Part shown: positions 29,583 to 39,549 of the stretch, piece by piece | How positions within the stretch are numbered: the stretch's first letter is position 1 | How the letters are laid out: every line of letters begins with the position of its first letter | DNA from: Enterococcus malodoratus ATCC 43197 | GTDB taxonomy: Bacteria > Bacillota > Bacilli > Lactobacillales > Enterococcaceae | NCBI RefSeq assembly: GCF_000407185.1 | Contig: NZ_KE136482.1 | Span: 434,001 to 498,000, forward strand | Direction of reading: 5' to 3' | Length of the DNA stretch: 64,000 bases | The notes under the pieces: generated by a model | What the model was told of the DNA's origin: nothing | The model's database searches: none | Seen by the model: the letters and a program-made list of their open reading frames with translations, nothing else | Made by a program: the position numbers and the translations under genes

Positions 29583-29779
29583 TTTTAATCCCTCGTTTAT
29601 CTATCTTTCTTATAGCATAAAACAATCTGCGTAGAACTACGAGAAAAAATAGGGAAAAAACCTTTTACATACCGCTATTAAAGGTTTAATCAAACAGGGA
29701 AGGGGAGGATGAAGGGGGAGATTACGAACTAAAAATATCGCAAAGAAAATATTTACAAATATCTTTTCCTAAAAACCGT

Positions 29780-29808
29780 TTGACAATTAGCTAAAAGCGG
29801 GGTATATT
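29780..29808 (+). promoter_or_regulatory. tetR promoter
   Basis: TTGACA, exactly 17-nt spacer, TATATT, 38 nt before the start codon. Confidence 0.75.
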
Positions 29809-29816
29809 CTAAATAG

Positions 29817-29829
29817 ATACCAGTGGTAT
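29817..29829. promoter_or_regulatory. TetR operator, site 1
   Basis: ATACCAGTGGTAT, a perfect palindrome with one central base, directly downstream of the -10 box. A related site lies before the MFS gene. Confidence 0.65.
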
Positions 29830-29845
29830 GTAAGGAGCTGACGCT

Positions 29846-30490
29846 ATGGCTAGAGGGAAAAATCCTGAGGAAACAAGGCAAAAAATCCTCTCTGTATCGA
29901 AAAAGTTATTTCTTGAAAAGGGCTACGACAACACTTCGATTCAAGATATCGTGAACGGCTTAGATGGAATGACCAAAGGTGCGATCTATCAGCATTTCAA
30001 ATCGAAATTTGAGATTTTTGAAACGATTATTGAACCAGCAGAATCGGCGGAGGAAAGTTTGCGCAAGCACCAGGGGAATACTGGACTAGAAAAGCTGCAA
30101 AGCGCGATTTTAGATGCTTTTACCGACTATTCACGGATGAGATTGAACTATTCAGCGGCGGTTACGCTGCGAAGCCCGCGTTTTATCGGAGAGCAGTTCA
30201 TTGATATGTTTAGTGAAGTGATTCCTGAGATCAAAAAGATCGTGGAAGAGGGCGTCAAGGACGGATCGATCGAGACGGAATATCCGGAAGAGGTAGCGGA
30301 TGTCTTGATGATGAACCTGAACACTTGGATTGGACTGCATCTGACCGTTTTTACAGAAGAACAGTTAAAACGCAAGATTGACTTTACTAAGAAGATTTTT
30401 GACAGCATGGGAATTCCGATCTTCAATGAGGAGATCATGACAGAAGCGTATAAGATGTTTGAGTATATTAAAAAAGATAGCAGTGAATGA
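29846..30490 (+). CDS. TetR/AcrR-family repressor
   Basis: A 214-residue regulator with the N-terminal HTH (about 8-55; YDNTSIQDIVNGLDGMTKGAIYQHFKSK) and a helical ligand-binding domain. TAAGGAG precedes the ATG. The palindrome between its -10 box and start suggests autorepression, and a variant of the same site before the next gene suggests joint control of the efflux pump. The ligand is unknown, probably a compound exported by the neighbouring MFS protein. Confidence 0.92.
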   Translation: MARGKNPEETRQKILSVSKKLFLEKGYDNTSIQDIVNGLDGMTKGAIYQHFKSKFEIFETIIEPAESAEESLRKHQGNTGLEKLQSAILDAFTDYSRMRLNYSAAVTLRSPRFIGEQFIDMFSEVIPEIKKIVEEGVKDGSIETEYPEEVADVLMMNLNTWIGLHLTVFTEEQLKRKIDFTKKIFDSMGIPIFNEEIMTEAYKMFEYIKKDSSE

Positions 30491-30512
30491 GCTATTTTTT
30501 TTAAACATATAG

Positions 30513-30529
30513 ATACCAACGGTAGGTAT
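30513..30529. promoter_or_regulatory. TetR operator, site 2
   Basis: ATACCAACGGTAGGTAT, with outer ATACC/GGTAT arms, in the context TAGATACC as at site 1, between tetR and the MFS gene. Confidence 0.55.
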
Positions 30530-30582
30530 GTTAATGAGTATTATTGATCGTCACTGAAGGAGTAGGAAAGCAGGGTTTAACT

Positions 30583-31821
30583 ATGAGAAAAAATAAAAAT
30601 TTTAATTTATTAATCGGAAGTCAATTATTTTCAGTTTTAGGAACCACGATCGTTCAATTCGTGATCTCCTTGTATGTCTTGGATATCACCAAATCAGCCT
30701 TCACATTTAGTGTGATTGCTTCATTATCAGTTGTGGGACGTTTGATTTGTCTGCCGTTCTGCGGTGTGCTGGCCGATCGTCTGCCAAAAAGAAACTTGAT
30801 GCTGTTCATGGATTGCCTTTATCTAGTCTTGTCAGTGGGGCTCTTCTTAGTCACTCGTTTAGCGAATCCTGTTACGGCCATCGGAATTCTGACCGTAATC
30901 ATCGGAATGGTCTCAGCCTTTGAAACGCCAGTCGTTCAATCAGCAATCCCAGTGATTTGTACTGACGAGGAAATTCCGAGAGCGAACGGCATCATCAGTT
31001 CTATTGGAACATTAGGTACCGTTTTAGGTCCAATTATTGCAGGCATCATCTATCGTTTCGACGCCGTTTATCAGATCTTTGTGATCACCGGCGTCTTGTT
31101 CTTAATTGCTATTTTTTGTGAAGTGCTGCTAACTATTCCGACGCAATCACAAGCGGTGACAGAAGGCTCGCTTTTCCAAGTCGTAGCGGGTGATTTGAAA
31201 GAAGTCACGCAATATTTGAAGGCGCAAAAGGTGATTGTCAAAGTCGCTATGGTGGCGTTCTTATTGAACTTTTTCTTAGCATCTTTCATTCAAGTGATCA
31301 TCCCTTACGTTTCACGCATTCAACTAGGGGTGAGCGACGCCCAATTTGGGTTAATGAATACTATTTTGGCGATCGGCAGCTTGTTAGGAACCGTGGTGTA
31401 TGGTGTGATCGCCAATCGTTTGAATGAAACAAGTATTACTAAAAATCTGATTTTAGTTGCTATCCTGTTTGGTTTATTGGTGATCCCGTTTGGTCTGATT
31501 CAAAACGCGGCTTTGGCCTTTTGGGTTATGACAATCATCGTTGCCTGTGCAATGGGCGTTGTTACAGTAGTTTCAGTCCAACTAATCGTCTACATTCAAT
31601 TGGTTTCAGACAAAGCACTGCTTGGCCGGATCATGTCTTTGGTTATGATCGTAACAACTTTAGCGGTACCGTTAGGACAGGTAATGTACGGCGGTTTCGC
31701 GGCTGTAGCCTCAGAAGCAATGCTGCTGATATTGATTGCCGGAACTTCACTTGTGACAGTTCTGATCGCATTCTTTTCAATCAAAATATTTAAACAAATG
31801 AGGGTCGAAAACGAATTATAA
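30583..31821 (+). CDS. MFS efflux transporter
   Basis: Twelve-helix exporter of about 412 residues, starting MRKNKNFNLLIGSQLFSVLGTTIVQFVISLYV, a pattern close to the MefA/MFS_3 type of drug and macrolide exporters. GVLADRLPKRN is the loop 2-3 motif. The ATG at 30583 is preferred (CAGGG upstream); an earlier TTG would add 13 residues. It is controlled by the upstream TetR gene. The substrate cannot be inferred, and it is not close enough to named resistance pumps to call resistance. Confidence 0.85.
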   Translation: MRKNKNFNLLIGSQLFSVLGTTIVQFVISLYVLDITKSAFTFSVIASLSVVGRLICLPFCGVLADRLPKRNLMLFMDCLYLVLSVGLFLVTRLANPVTAIGILTVIIGMVSAFETPVVQSAIPVICTDEEIPRANGIISSIGTLGTVLGPIIAGIIYRFDAVYQIFVITGVLFLIAIFCEVLLTIPTQSQAVTEGSLFQVVAGDLKEVTQYLKAQKVIVKVAMVAFLLNFFLASFIQVIIPYVSRIQLGVSDAQFGLMNTILAIGSLLGTVVYGVIANRLNETSITKNLILVAILFGLLVIPFGLIQNAALAFWVMTIIVACAMGVVTVVSVQLIVYIQLVSDKALLGRIMSLVMIVTTLAVPLGQVMYGGFAAVASEAMLLILIAGTSLVTVLIAFFSIKIFKQMRVENEL

Positions 31822-31963
31822 TATTAAAAATCATATTTATAATATTTTGTCAAACCCAAATATTTTATTTTTTGTAAAATTATCGTTAAGACAAATAATT
31901 ATTCCCACTTACTTTTCTTGATATAATAAAAATGGATGTATTAAGTTCTAAGGAGGGATTATA

Positions 31964-32719
31964 GTGAGCTTTTTCAGCTATAAGGGAAAGAACGTCTTTT
32001 ACGAAACAATTGGAGAAGGAAAACCACTCGTTTTTTTGCACGGAAATACCTCGTCATCAAAATTGTTTATGCCCATTTTACCCCTTTATAATGACTTTCA
32101 AGTGATTTTGATTGATTTTTTAGGCTATGGTCAATCTGATCGCTTGGATAAATTCCCTACAGAACTATGGAAAGATGAAGCACGTCAAACAGTTGCATTA
32201 TTAGAGCACTTAAACATCAGAGAAGCAAACCTAGTTGGTACCAGCGGCGGCGCCTGGGTCGCGATCAACGCAGCATTTCTTAGACCGGATCTGATTGCAA
32301 CCGTTACCGCGGACAGTTTTGACGGTCGGACGTTTCACGAGGGCTTTGATGAAACCTTATTGGCAAAATCTTGTTCAAACCAAACCGATTTCGAGACTTC
32401 GCAATATTATCATTGGTGTATCGGTGACGATTGGGAAGAAGTTGTTGAACAGGATACAGACTCCATGTGGCGGCTGATCATTTCTAGAAGAGAACTATTT
32501 TTCGACTCACTGCAAATTTTACAGGCACCATTACTTTTAACTGCGACTAAAAAAGATGAAACCATTCGCCCCAATATCGAAAGAGAATACCGCGCGATCG
32601 CAGGAGAAGTCGTTAATGGTCAATTTAAGATATTTGATAATCCCGGACATCCCGCAATAGGAACCAGCGCGGAAGAGGTTGCCGAAACAATCAATCAATT
32701 CATTACCGAATTCAATTGA
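31964..32719 (+). CDS. Alpha/beta hydrolase, tandem copy 1
   Basis: A 251-residue serine hydrolase. The oxyanion segment is FLHGNTSSSKLF, the nucleophile Ser is in VGTSGGAW (GxSxG), and the terminal His is in NPGHPAIGTSAEEV. The GTG at 31964 is the start, preceded by AAGGAGG. A paralog follows after about 110 bases; the two share most motifs almost word for word (WCIGDDW, TADSFDGRT). The substrate is unknown; the fold is also used by lactonases and peptidases. Confidence 0.88.
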   Translation: MSFFSYKGKNVFYETIGEGKPLVFLHGNTSSSKLFMPILPLYNDFQVILIDFLGYGQSDRLDKFPTELWKDEARQTVALLEHLNIREANLVGTSGGAWVAINAAFLRPDLIATVTADSFDGRTFHEGFDETLLAKSCSNQTDFETSQYYHWCIGDDWEEVVEQDTDSMWRLIISRRELFFDSLQILQAPLLLTATKKDETIRPNIEREYRAIAGEVVNGQFKIFDNPGHPAIGTSAEEVAETINQFITEFN

Positions 32720-32741
32720 GGAACACTTAGAAAATGACTAC

Positions 32742-32795
32742 AAGAGCGATCACTACTTTATGACGTGGATCATAACATGAGTGATTGCTTTTGTT
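32742..32795 (+). terminator. Terminator between the hydrolase paralogs
   Basis: AGCGATCACT / AGTGATTGCT stem followed by TTTGTTTT, so the two hydrolases are probably separate transcripts. Confidence 0.6.
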
Positions 32796-32827
32796 TTATA
32801 CTGAAAATAAACTAGGAGGATTTGACG

Positions 32828-33583
32828 ATGAGCTTCTTCAATTATCAAGGTAAACAGCTTTATTACGACATCATCGGGGAAGGCGAGCCGCTCTTCTTTT
32901 TGCATGGGAATACCTCGTCATCAAAATTATTTACACCAATGTTGCCGTTATATGCGGATTTTCAAGTGATTCTGCTCGATTTTTTAGGTTATGGCCAGTC
33001 TGATCGCCTAGATACATTTCCTACCGAACTTTGGAAAGCCGAGGTGCTTCAAGTGATTGCTTTACTTGAACACCTCCAATTGGGAAAAGTTCACTTAATC
33101 GGAACCAGCGGCGGCGCTTGGGTCGCGCTCAATGCGGCTTTACTGAGGCCTGATTTGTTTGCGACAGTTACCGCTGATAGTTTTGACGGCCGCACTCTGC
33201 ATGAGGGTTTTGCTGAAGAATTAACGGCTGAACGATCGGCCGCAGCAGCAGATCCCGAAGCTTCGCAGTTTTATCATTGGTGTATCGGTGACGATTGGAG
33301 CGACGTTGTCAAGAAAGATACCGATTCGATGCTGCGATTAATCACTTCGGAAAAATCCCTATTTGTCGATTCGCTGGAGTCTCTATGCTGCCCATTACTC
33401 TTGACCGGCTCCAAAAATGATAGCGCGCTTCGGTCGAACCTAGAAGAGGAATATCAAGCAATCATTCAGGAGGTCCCACGAGCGCAATTCAAATTATTTG
33501 AGACTCCCGGACATCCAGCCATCGGAACCAGTGCGGAAAAGGTCGCCGAGACGATCAAACAGTTTATTGCCGAAAATCATTGA
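32828..33583 (+). CDS. Alpha/beta hydrolase, tandem copy 2
   Basis: Paralog of the preceding gene, 251 residues. The catalytic landmarks are the same: FLHGNTSSSKLF, GTSGGAWVALNAA with the nucleophile Ser, and TPGHPAIGTSAEKV with the His. The ATG at 32828 with AGGAGG upstream is chosen; a TTG six bases earlier is in frame. The region of greatest difference is the lid (about 125-150; EELTAERSAAAADPEASQ versus DETLLAKSCSNQTDFETSQ), which would affect substrate choice. Confidence 0.88.
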   Translation: MSFFNYQGKQLYYDIIGEGEPLFFLHGNTSSSKLFTPMLPLYADFQVILLDFLGYGQSDRLDTFPTELWKAEVLQVIALLEHLQLGKVHLIGTSGGAWVALNAALLRPDLFATVTADSFDGRTLHEGFAEELTAERSAAAADPEASQFYHWCIGDDWSDVVKKDTDSMLRLITSEKSLFVDSLESLCCPLLLTGSKNDSALRSNLEEEYQAIIQEVPRAQFKLFETPGHPAIGTSAEKVAETIKQFIAENH

Positions 33584-33620
33584 CGAACAGCAAATTCCAA
33601 GTTATTGTTTAGTAAACAAT
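33580..33620 (+). promoter_or_regulatory. lacI-type gene promoter and operator O1
   Basis: TTGACG, 17-nt spacer, TATTGT; the perfect palindrome ATTGTTTAGTAAACAAT (33604-33620) covers the -10 box. This points to autorepression. Confidence 0.7.
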
Positions 33621-33634
33621 TGAGGTGAACATAG

Positions 33635-34654
<1,020 letters not shown>

Positions 34655-34660
34655 TGATGT

Positions 34661-34693
34661 AGAGGGCTTTTGAAAAAAAGTTCTCTTTTTTTG
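34661..34693 (+). terminator. Possible terminator after the repressor gene
   Basis: AGAG ... CTCT stem with an inner TTTT/AAAA part, followed by TTTTTTT. Confidence 0.4.
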
Positions 34694-34703
34694 CAGATTT
34701 CTC

Positions 34704-34733
34704 TTGACATAATTGTTTAGTAAACATTATAAG
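34704..34733 (+). promoter_or_regulatory. Alpha-galactosidase promoter with operator O2
   Basis: TTGACA (34704-34709) and TATAAG (34728-34733). The palindrome ATTGTTTAGTAAACATT (34712-34728) fills the spacer, so bound repressor would block polymerase directly. Confidence 0.75.
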
Positions 34734-34765
34734 GTAAACAACAAGTTAAGAGGAGGAATAAAAAA

Positions 34766-36976
34766 ATGTCACAAACCTACGCAGCATTTAATCAAGAAAC
34801 ACAGGTTTTCCATCTACACAACAATGAAATCTCTTACATCGCACAAATAGAAGAGGATGGGGTTCTTCATCATCTATACTTTGGGAAAGCTGTCCAACAC
34901 TATACCGGTAATAAAAACTACCTGCGCAGAGATCGCGGATTTTCGGGAAATGTACCGGGCAACGCTGAAAGGGCTTACTCAAAGGATACATTGCCGCAGG
35001 AATATTCCAGTCACGGATCAATGGACTATCGTTTACCAGCATCCATCATTCGGCGGGAAAATGGTTCGAACTTGCACGATCTGCGCTACTTTGATTATCG
35101 CATCGAAGCAGGCAAACCTGAGCTAAAAGGAATGCCGCAAGCTTATGTACTGAATGAAGAGGAAGCGACCACTTTAGTCATCGTTCTGAAAGATCGCGAT
35201 CAAGAGATTTACGTAGAATTAGCGTATACGATCTATCATGAACGGCCTGTAATCACGCGTTCAGCAAAAGTTCTTAATAAGACCAGCGAGAAGATCGTTT
35301 TAGAAAAAATCGCTTCGATGCAAATGGACCTAAGCAACAGCGGAGTCTACGATGAAGTCATCTCATTACCGGGCGCCCACTTGCGGGAACGCCAAATTAA
35401 TCGCGACAGCATTCATTCCGGTATCCAAAGCTTTGAGAGTCGACGTGGTGCTTCAAGCCATCATATGAATAGTTTTATCGCGTTAGTCAATCACGATACG
35501 AATGAAATGAGCGGTCCGGCCATCGGAATGCATCTGGTCTATTCCGGCAATCACGCCTTCGAATTGGAAAAAGATCAAATTGATCAGGTTCGGGTGCTGG
35601 CAGGGATCAATGACTACAATTTTTCTTGGGAACTTTCTTCCAATGAAGAATTCCAAACACCAGAAGTCATTCTGACATACTCCGATCAAGGGTTGAATGG
35701 AATGAGTGGCAGCCTTCACCATTTATTGCGGGAACGAGTAGCTCGTGGGGAACACCGATTGAAGGAACGTCCTATTTTAGTAAACAATTGGGAAGCAACC
35801 TATTTCGACTTTGACAGTAAAAAGATCGAGCAGATCGTTGATGAGGCTGCTGATTTAGGTATCGAAATGTTTGTGCTGGATGATGGCTGGTTTGGTCATC
35901 GCGATTCAGATAATTCTTCATTAGGAGATTGGTTTGAATACGAGGGCAAGTTAAAAGACGGGTTGAAGGGCATCGCGGATTACGTTCATGAAAAAGGTCT
36001 GCAATTCGGCGTGTGGTTTGAGCCGGAAATGATCTCCGTCGATTCAAAACTTTACGAAGAACATCCTGATTACTTAATGCAAGAACCAAATCGGACGCCG
36101 TCATCTTCACGTGATCAGCATTTATTGGATATGGGACGCAAAGAGGTCCGTCAAAATATCGAAAATCAAATGTGCCGCATTTTAGATGAAGTGCCGATTG
36201 ATTATATCAAATGGGACATGAACCGCAGCTTATCAGATGTTTATTCGATTGAACTTTCAGCTGAAAATCAAGGAGAAACGGCTCATCGCCATATTCTAGG
36301 TGTTTACGAATTAATGGAAAATCTAATCGCACGCTATCCGAAGATTTTATGGGAAGGCTGTTCTGGCGGCGGCGGACGATTTGATGCCGGCTTCCTTTAC
36401 TACATGCCGCAATCTTGGCCAACTGACAATACCGATGCAGTGGAACGTTTGAAGATTCAATATGGGACAAGTTTGGCTTATCCGATTTCTTCTATGACTG
36501 CACATGTTTCGGCCGTGCCAAATCATCAAACAGGTCGAATCACTTCATTGAAAACAAGAGGTGACGTTGCTATGAGCGGAGTTTTCGGGTACGAATTGGA
36601 TTTGACGGAAATGTCCAAAGAAGAGAAAATAATTGTGAAAGAACAGGTGCAGCAATATCAAACGATTCGTCCTTTAGTCCAATTCGGTGACTTTTATCGC
36701 TTGAATAGTCCTTTTGAAGGAAATATGACCGCGTGGATGTTTGTCTCAGCTGACAAAACAGAAGCATTAGTCATGATGGCCCGTACCTTGGCATCGGCGC
36801 AGCCGGTTTTCCATGAAGTCTTTTTGACCGGATTAGATGAAACCGCTCGCTATCAAGATCAGGCGACAGAGCAACAGTATTATGGAGATGAACTGATGAA
36901 TCTCGGCGTCAACGTACCTGATTTTTATGGCGATTTCCAAACTGCTTTGCTTCATATAAAGAAAGTTGAGGCGTAG
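34766..36976 (+). CDS. Alpha-galactosidase, GH36
   Basis: Cytoplasmic enzyme that releases galactose from raffinose- and melibiose-type sugars. The 736 residues are typical of bacterial GH36. The nucleophile Asp484 is in IKWDMNRSLSD and the acid/base Asp554 is in SWPTDNTDAVER, 70 residues apart as in characterised members. WEGCSGGGGRFDAG lies between them and LVNNWEATYFDFD before them. GAGGAGG precedes the ATG. It is first in an operon with a transporter and an acetyltransferase. A sequence like its operator recurs inside the gene at 35775-35790. Confidence 0.95.
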   Translation: MSQTYAAFNQETQVFHLHNNEISYIAQIEEDGVLHHLYFGKAVQHYTGNKNYLRRDRGFSGNVPGNAERAYSKDTLPQEYSSHGSMDYRLPASIIRRENGSNLHDLRYFDYRIEAGKPELKGMPQAYVLNEEEATTLVIVLKDRDQEIYVELAYTIYHERPVITRSAKVLNKTSEKIVLEKIASMQMDLSNSGVYDEVISLPGAHLRERQINRDSIHSGIQSFESRRGASSHHMNSFIALVNHDTNEMSGPAIGMHLVYSGNHAFELEKDQIDQVRVLAGINDYNFSWELSSNEEFQTPEVILTYSDQGLNGMSGSLHHLLRERVARGEHRLKERPILVNNWEATYFDFDSKKIEQIVDEAADLGIEMFVLDDGWFGHRDSDNSSLGDWFEYEGKLKDGLKGIADYVHEKGLQFGVWFEPEMISVDSKLYEEHPDYLMQEPNRTPSSSRDQHLLDMGRKEVRQNIENQMCRILDEVPIDYIKWDMNRSLSDVYSIELSAENQGETAHRHILGVYELMENLIARYPKILWEGCSGGGGRFDAGFLYYMPQSWPTDNTDAVERLKIQYGTSLAYPISSMTAHVSAVPNHQTGRITSLKTRGDVAMSGVFGYELDLTEMSKEEKIIVKEQVQQYQTIRPLVQFGDFYRLNSPFEGNMTAWMFVSADKTEALVMMARTLASAQPVFHEVFLTGLDETARYQDQATEQQYYGDELMNLGVNVPDFYGDFQTALLHIKKVEA

Positions 36977-36980
36977 AAAA

Positions 36981-38171
36981 ATGATCAATAAAAACAGTAT
37001 CATGACCCGTTTATCTATTTTGTCTATCTCACTCTTATTAACCAGTGCCTTATCAATCAATGGGGCACTGCCGCAAATGCGGGCAGCGCTTGGTATGACC
37101 ACGACACAAGTAGAATTAGTCGCAACTTTACCCGCTTTAGCGGTCGTAATATTCGTTGTCCTTTCTAGTTTTATAGCTGGAAAAATCGGCACGAAACGCA
37201 CCGTCCAGCTAGGATTACTCCTAGTTGGCTTTGGCGGCGGGGTAGCACCCTTATTTTTGAACAGCTATGTTCCGATCCTGATCAGCCGCTTCATTTTAGG
37301 TGCAGGTTTTGGTCTATTTAATTCATTAGCCGTTTCAATCATCAACTTGCTCTTTCAAGATGAACCCGAAGAACGAGCAACCTTGTTGGGGTATCGCGGA
37401 GCAGCGGAAAATATCGGGAATGCCGGCCTGACCTTATTGGCTGGGGCATTACTGGCATTCGGCTGGAGATTCTCCTTTAGTGTTTATCTGATTGCCTTTC
37501 CAATCCTGATTTTGTTCACCTTCTTTGTTCCCGAAATCAAAGAAGGCAGCAAAGCGAAGACAAGTGAGAAGGGTGAACTTAAAATTTCTGTCTATTTGTT
37601 AGCGCTTTTCGCCCTGTTTTTAGTCATGACCTTTGTAGCCATCGGTGTTCGTTTCCCTACTATGGTGACAGATATCAAAGGCGCCAACTATAACGCGTCC
37701 ACTTTCTTGGCGGTGATGCCGATTATCGGGATCATCACAGGTTCACTATTCGGCTTTTTCAACCGCTTATTAGGGGAGAAATGCTTGTACCTTGGTTTGG
37801 CTTTGCTAGCATTGGCGACCTTTATGATCGCTATCTCTGAAAATAATTTTGGTCTGCTGCTGATCGGCTACTTTATCAGCGGGATTCCCGGCAGTCTGAT
37901 TTTTCCATTCATTTATAATTCGCTAAATCTTTACGCATCACCAGCGAAAATGACAGCGGCTACTTCGATCATTCTGATCGGCTGCAACCTTGGAAACTTT
38001 ATCGCGCCATTCGGATTAAGCACGCTGCAATTCATTTCAGGAACATCCGACCTTTTTGCACCATTCAAACTATTAAGCCTGCTGCTGATTGTCATTTTAG
38101 TCGGAATCTTCTTGCATAAGAAACGTCCCTTTCAACGCAACGTCTTAAATGGAGGAAAGCACATTGACTGA
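36981..38171 (+). CDS. MFS transporter of the alpha-galactoside operon
   Basis: Twelve-helix transporter of 396 residues, starting MINKNSIMTRLSILSISLLL. The loop motif GKIGTKRTVQLG is present, and helix 5 carries GYRGAAENIGNAG. The ATG at 36981 has GAGGCG upstream and follows the alpha-galactosidase stop by four bases. It differs from GPH- and LacS-type galactoside carriers, so galactoside uptake is inferred from position only. It overlaps the acetyltransferase start. Confidence 0.85.
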   Translation: MINKNSIMTRLSILSISLLLTSALSINGALPQMRAALGMTTTQVELVATLPALAVVIFVVLSSFIAGKIGTKRTVQLGLLLVGFGGGVAPLFLNSYVPILISRFILGAGFGLFNSLAVSIINLLFQDEPEERATLLGYRGAAENIGNAGLTLLAGALLAFGWRFSFSVYLIAFPILILFTFFVPEIKEGSKAKTSEKGELKISVYLLALFALFLVMTFVAIGVRFPTMVTDIKGANYNASTFLAVMPIIGIITGSLFGFFNRLLGEKCLYLGLALLALATFMIAISENNFGLLLIGYFISGIPGSLIFPFIYNSLNLYASPAKMTAATSIILIGCNLGNFIAPFGLSTLQFISGTSDLFAPFKLLSLLLIVILVGIFLHKKRPFQRNVLNGGKHID

Positions 38172-38724
38172 TACAACGATGAAAGCACAAATGGACTCGG
38201 GTGATAATTATTTTGAGTCCAGCGAGCTGAAAGATGAACAAGCCGTTTATCGCGATCTCCTCTTTCAATTCAATCAGACGCTGCCTAGTAAAAAACAGGA
38301 AAAGGCAGTATTGTTAGATAAGCTGTTGGGCAGTTTTGGCGAAGATTCTTATATCGAGCAGCCCTTTCATGCGAATTGGGGAAAAAATACCTATTTTGGT
38401 AAAAATGTTTACGCAAACTTTGGATTATCCCTTGTAGATGATACGACCATCGATATCCAAGATGACGTGATGATCGGCCCCAATGTGACCTTATGTGCCG
38501 GAACCCATCCATTATCGCCTGAAATGCGCTTGAAAAAGGCCCAATACAATCTGCCGATCGTGATCGAAAAGAATGTCTGGATCGGAGCAGGAACCATTGT
38601 TTTACCCGGTGTAACCATCGGTGAAAATTCCGTAATCGGCGCAGGCAGCATCGTCACAAAAGATATCCCTAAAAATGTCCTGGCCTATGGTTCGCCATGT
38701 AAAGTAATCAAAACAATTGAATAA
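38164..38724 (+). CDS. Maltose/galactoside O-acetyltransferase-like protein
   Basis: Left-handed beta-helix acetyltransferase that uses acetyl-CoA to modify sugars. It has the N-terminal Mac domain (about 15-60), the hexapeptide repeats ending IGAGTIVLPGVTIGENSVIGAGSIVTKDIP, and the active-site His in LCAGTHPLSPE. The start is probably the TTG at 38164, eight bases after GGAGG, giving 186 residues, the usual size; the ATG at 38149 precedes that site. Related enzymes acetylate non-metabolised sugars for disposal, which fits this operon. Confidence 0.9.
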   Translation: MTDTTMKAQMDSGDNYFESSELKDEQAVYRDLLFQFNQTLPSKKQEKAVLLDKLLGSFGEDSYIEQPFHANWGKNTYFGKNVYANFGLSLVDDTTIDIQDDVMIGPNVTLCAGTHPLSPEMRLKKAQYNLPIVIEKNVWIGAGTIVLPGVTIGENSVIGAGSIVTKDIPKNVLAYGSPCKVIKTIE

Positions 38725-38763
38725 TGAGAAAATTGGCTTTAAGACAAAGCTTAACTAAGAAAG

Positions 38764-38790
38764 GATATCTCTTCGGAGGTATCTTTTTTA
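38764..38790 (+). terminator. UUCG-loop terminator, copy 1
   Basis: GATATCTC-TTCG-GAGGTATC followed by T6. An almost identical terminator recurs at 43803-43828. Confidence 0.8.
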
Positions 38791-38901
38791 TATAAACGAT
38801 AAGATTGGCGGAGATGAATGGACAAATTTCACGCATCGGTATTCAATAGGCTAGATGGAATTTTATAGTAGAAATGAAGAAGTGCGAAAGGATTTTTTTG
38901 A

Positions 38902-39549
38902 ATGAGGATTTTACTAGGTGAAGATGAAGATAAAATGCGGGAATTATTGCGGAAATTCTTTGAAATGGAAGGCTACGAGGTTTTTGAGGCCAGTGATGGC
39001 GAAGCGGCTTTGGAAAAATTTTATGACGAAAAATTTGATCTAGCCATTTTGGATTGGATGATGCCAAAAATGAATGGGTTAGAAGTCGCACAAATCATGA
39101 AGCGGGAACGAAATATCAAGATTCTGATGCTGACGGCCAAGAACATGCCTGAAGATGAGGTTGATGCGCTGATGGCTGGCGTTGATGATTATTTAGCCAA
39201 ACCGTTTCACGCGAACGTACTGCTGATTCGCGTCGCTAAATTATTGGGTGTGATTCGACAGGATATCAAGCAGCCTTTAGTATTTATTCCCAATGAAAAA
39301 CGAGTTTTGCTGCATAACTCGGAGCTGACCTTGACGAAAAAAGAATACGAGATGCTGTATTATCTCTACCAAAATCAAGGCTTGCCTTTGACCCGCGAAC
39401 AGATACTGTTATCTGTTTGGGGATTGGATAATGAAAATGACGAAAGGACCGTTGACAGTTTTATTCGTATCTTGCGCGACAAGATCGGCAAGGAATTCAT
39501 CCAAACTGTTTATGGAATAGGCTATCGCTTTGAATTACCGAAAGAATAG
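38902..39549 (+). CDS. OmpR-family response regulator
   Basis: A 215-residue two-component regulator. The receiver domain (1-115) has phospho-acceptor Asp51 in LAILDWMMPKMNG and the conserved Lys in YLAKPF. The winged HTH is at about 125-213 (LTKKEYEMLYYLYQNQGLPLTREQILLSVWG). AAAGGA precedes the ATG. The partner kinase gene follows directly, its frame beginning inside or just after this gene, but it is frameshifted, so the regulator may now lack its normal input. Confidence 0.93.
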   Translation: MRILLGEDEDKMRELLRKFFEMEGYEVFEASDGEAALEKFYDEKFDLAILDWMMPKMNGLEVAQIMKRERNIKILMLTAKNMPEDEVDALMAGVDDYLAKPFHANVLLIRVAKLLGVIRQDIKQPLVFIPNEKRVLLHNSELTLTKKEYEMLYYLYQNQGLPLTREQILLSVWGLDNENDERTVDSFIRILRDKIGKEFIQTVYGIGYRFELPKE

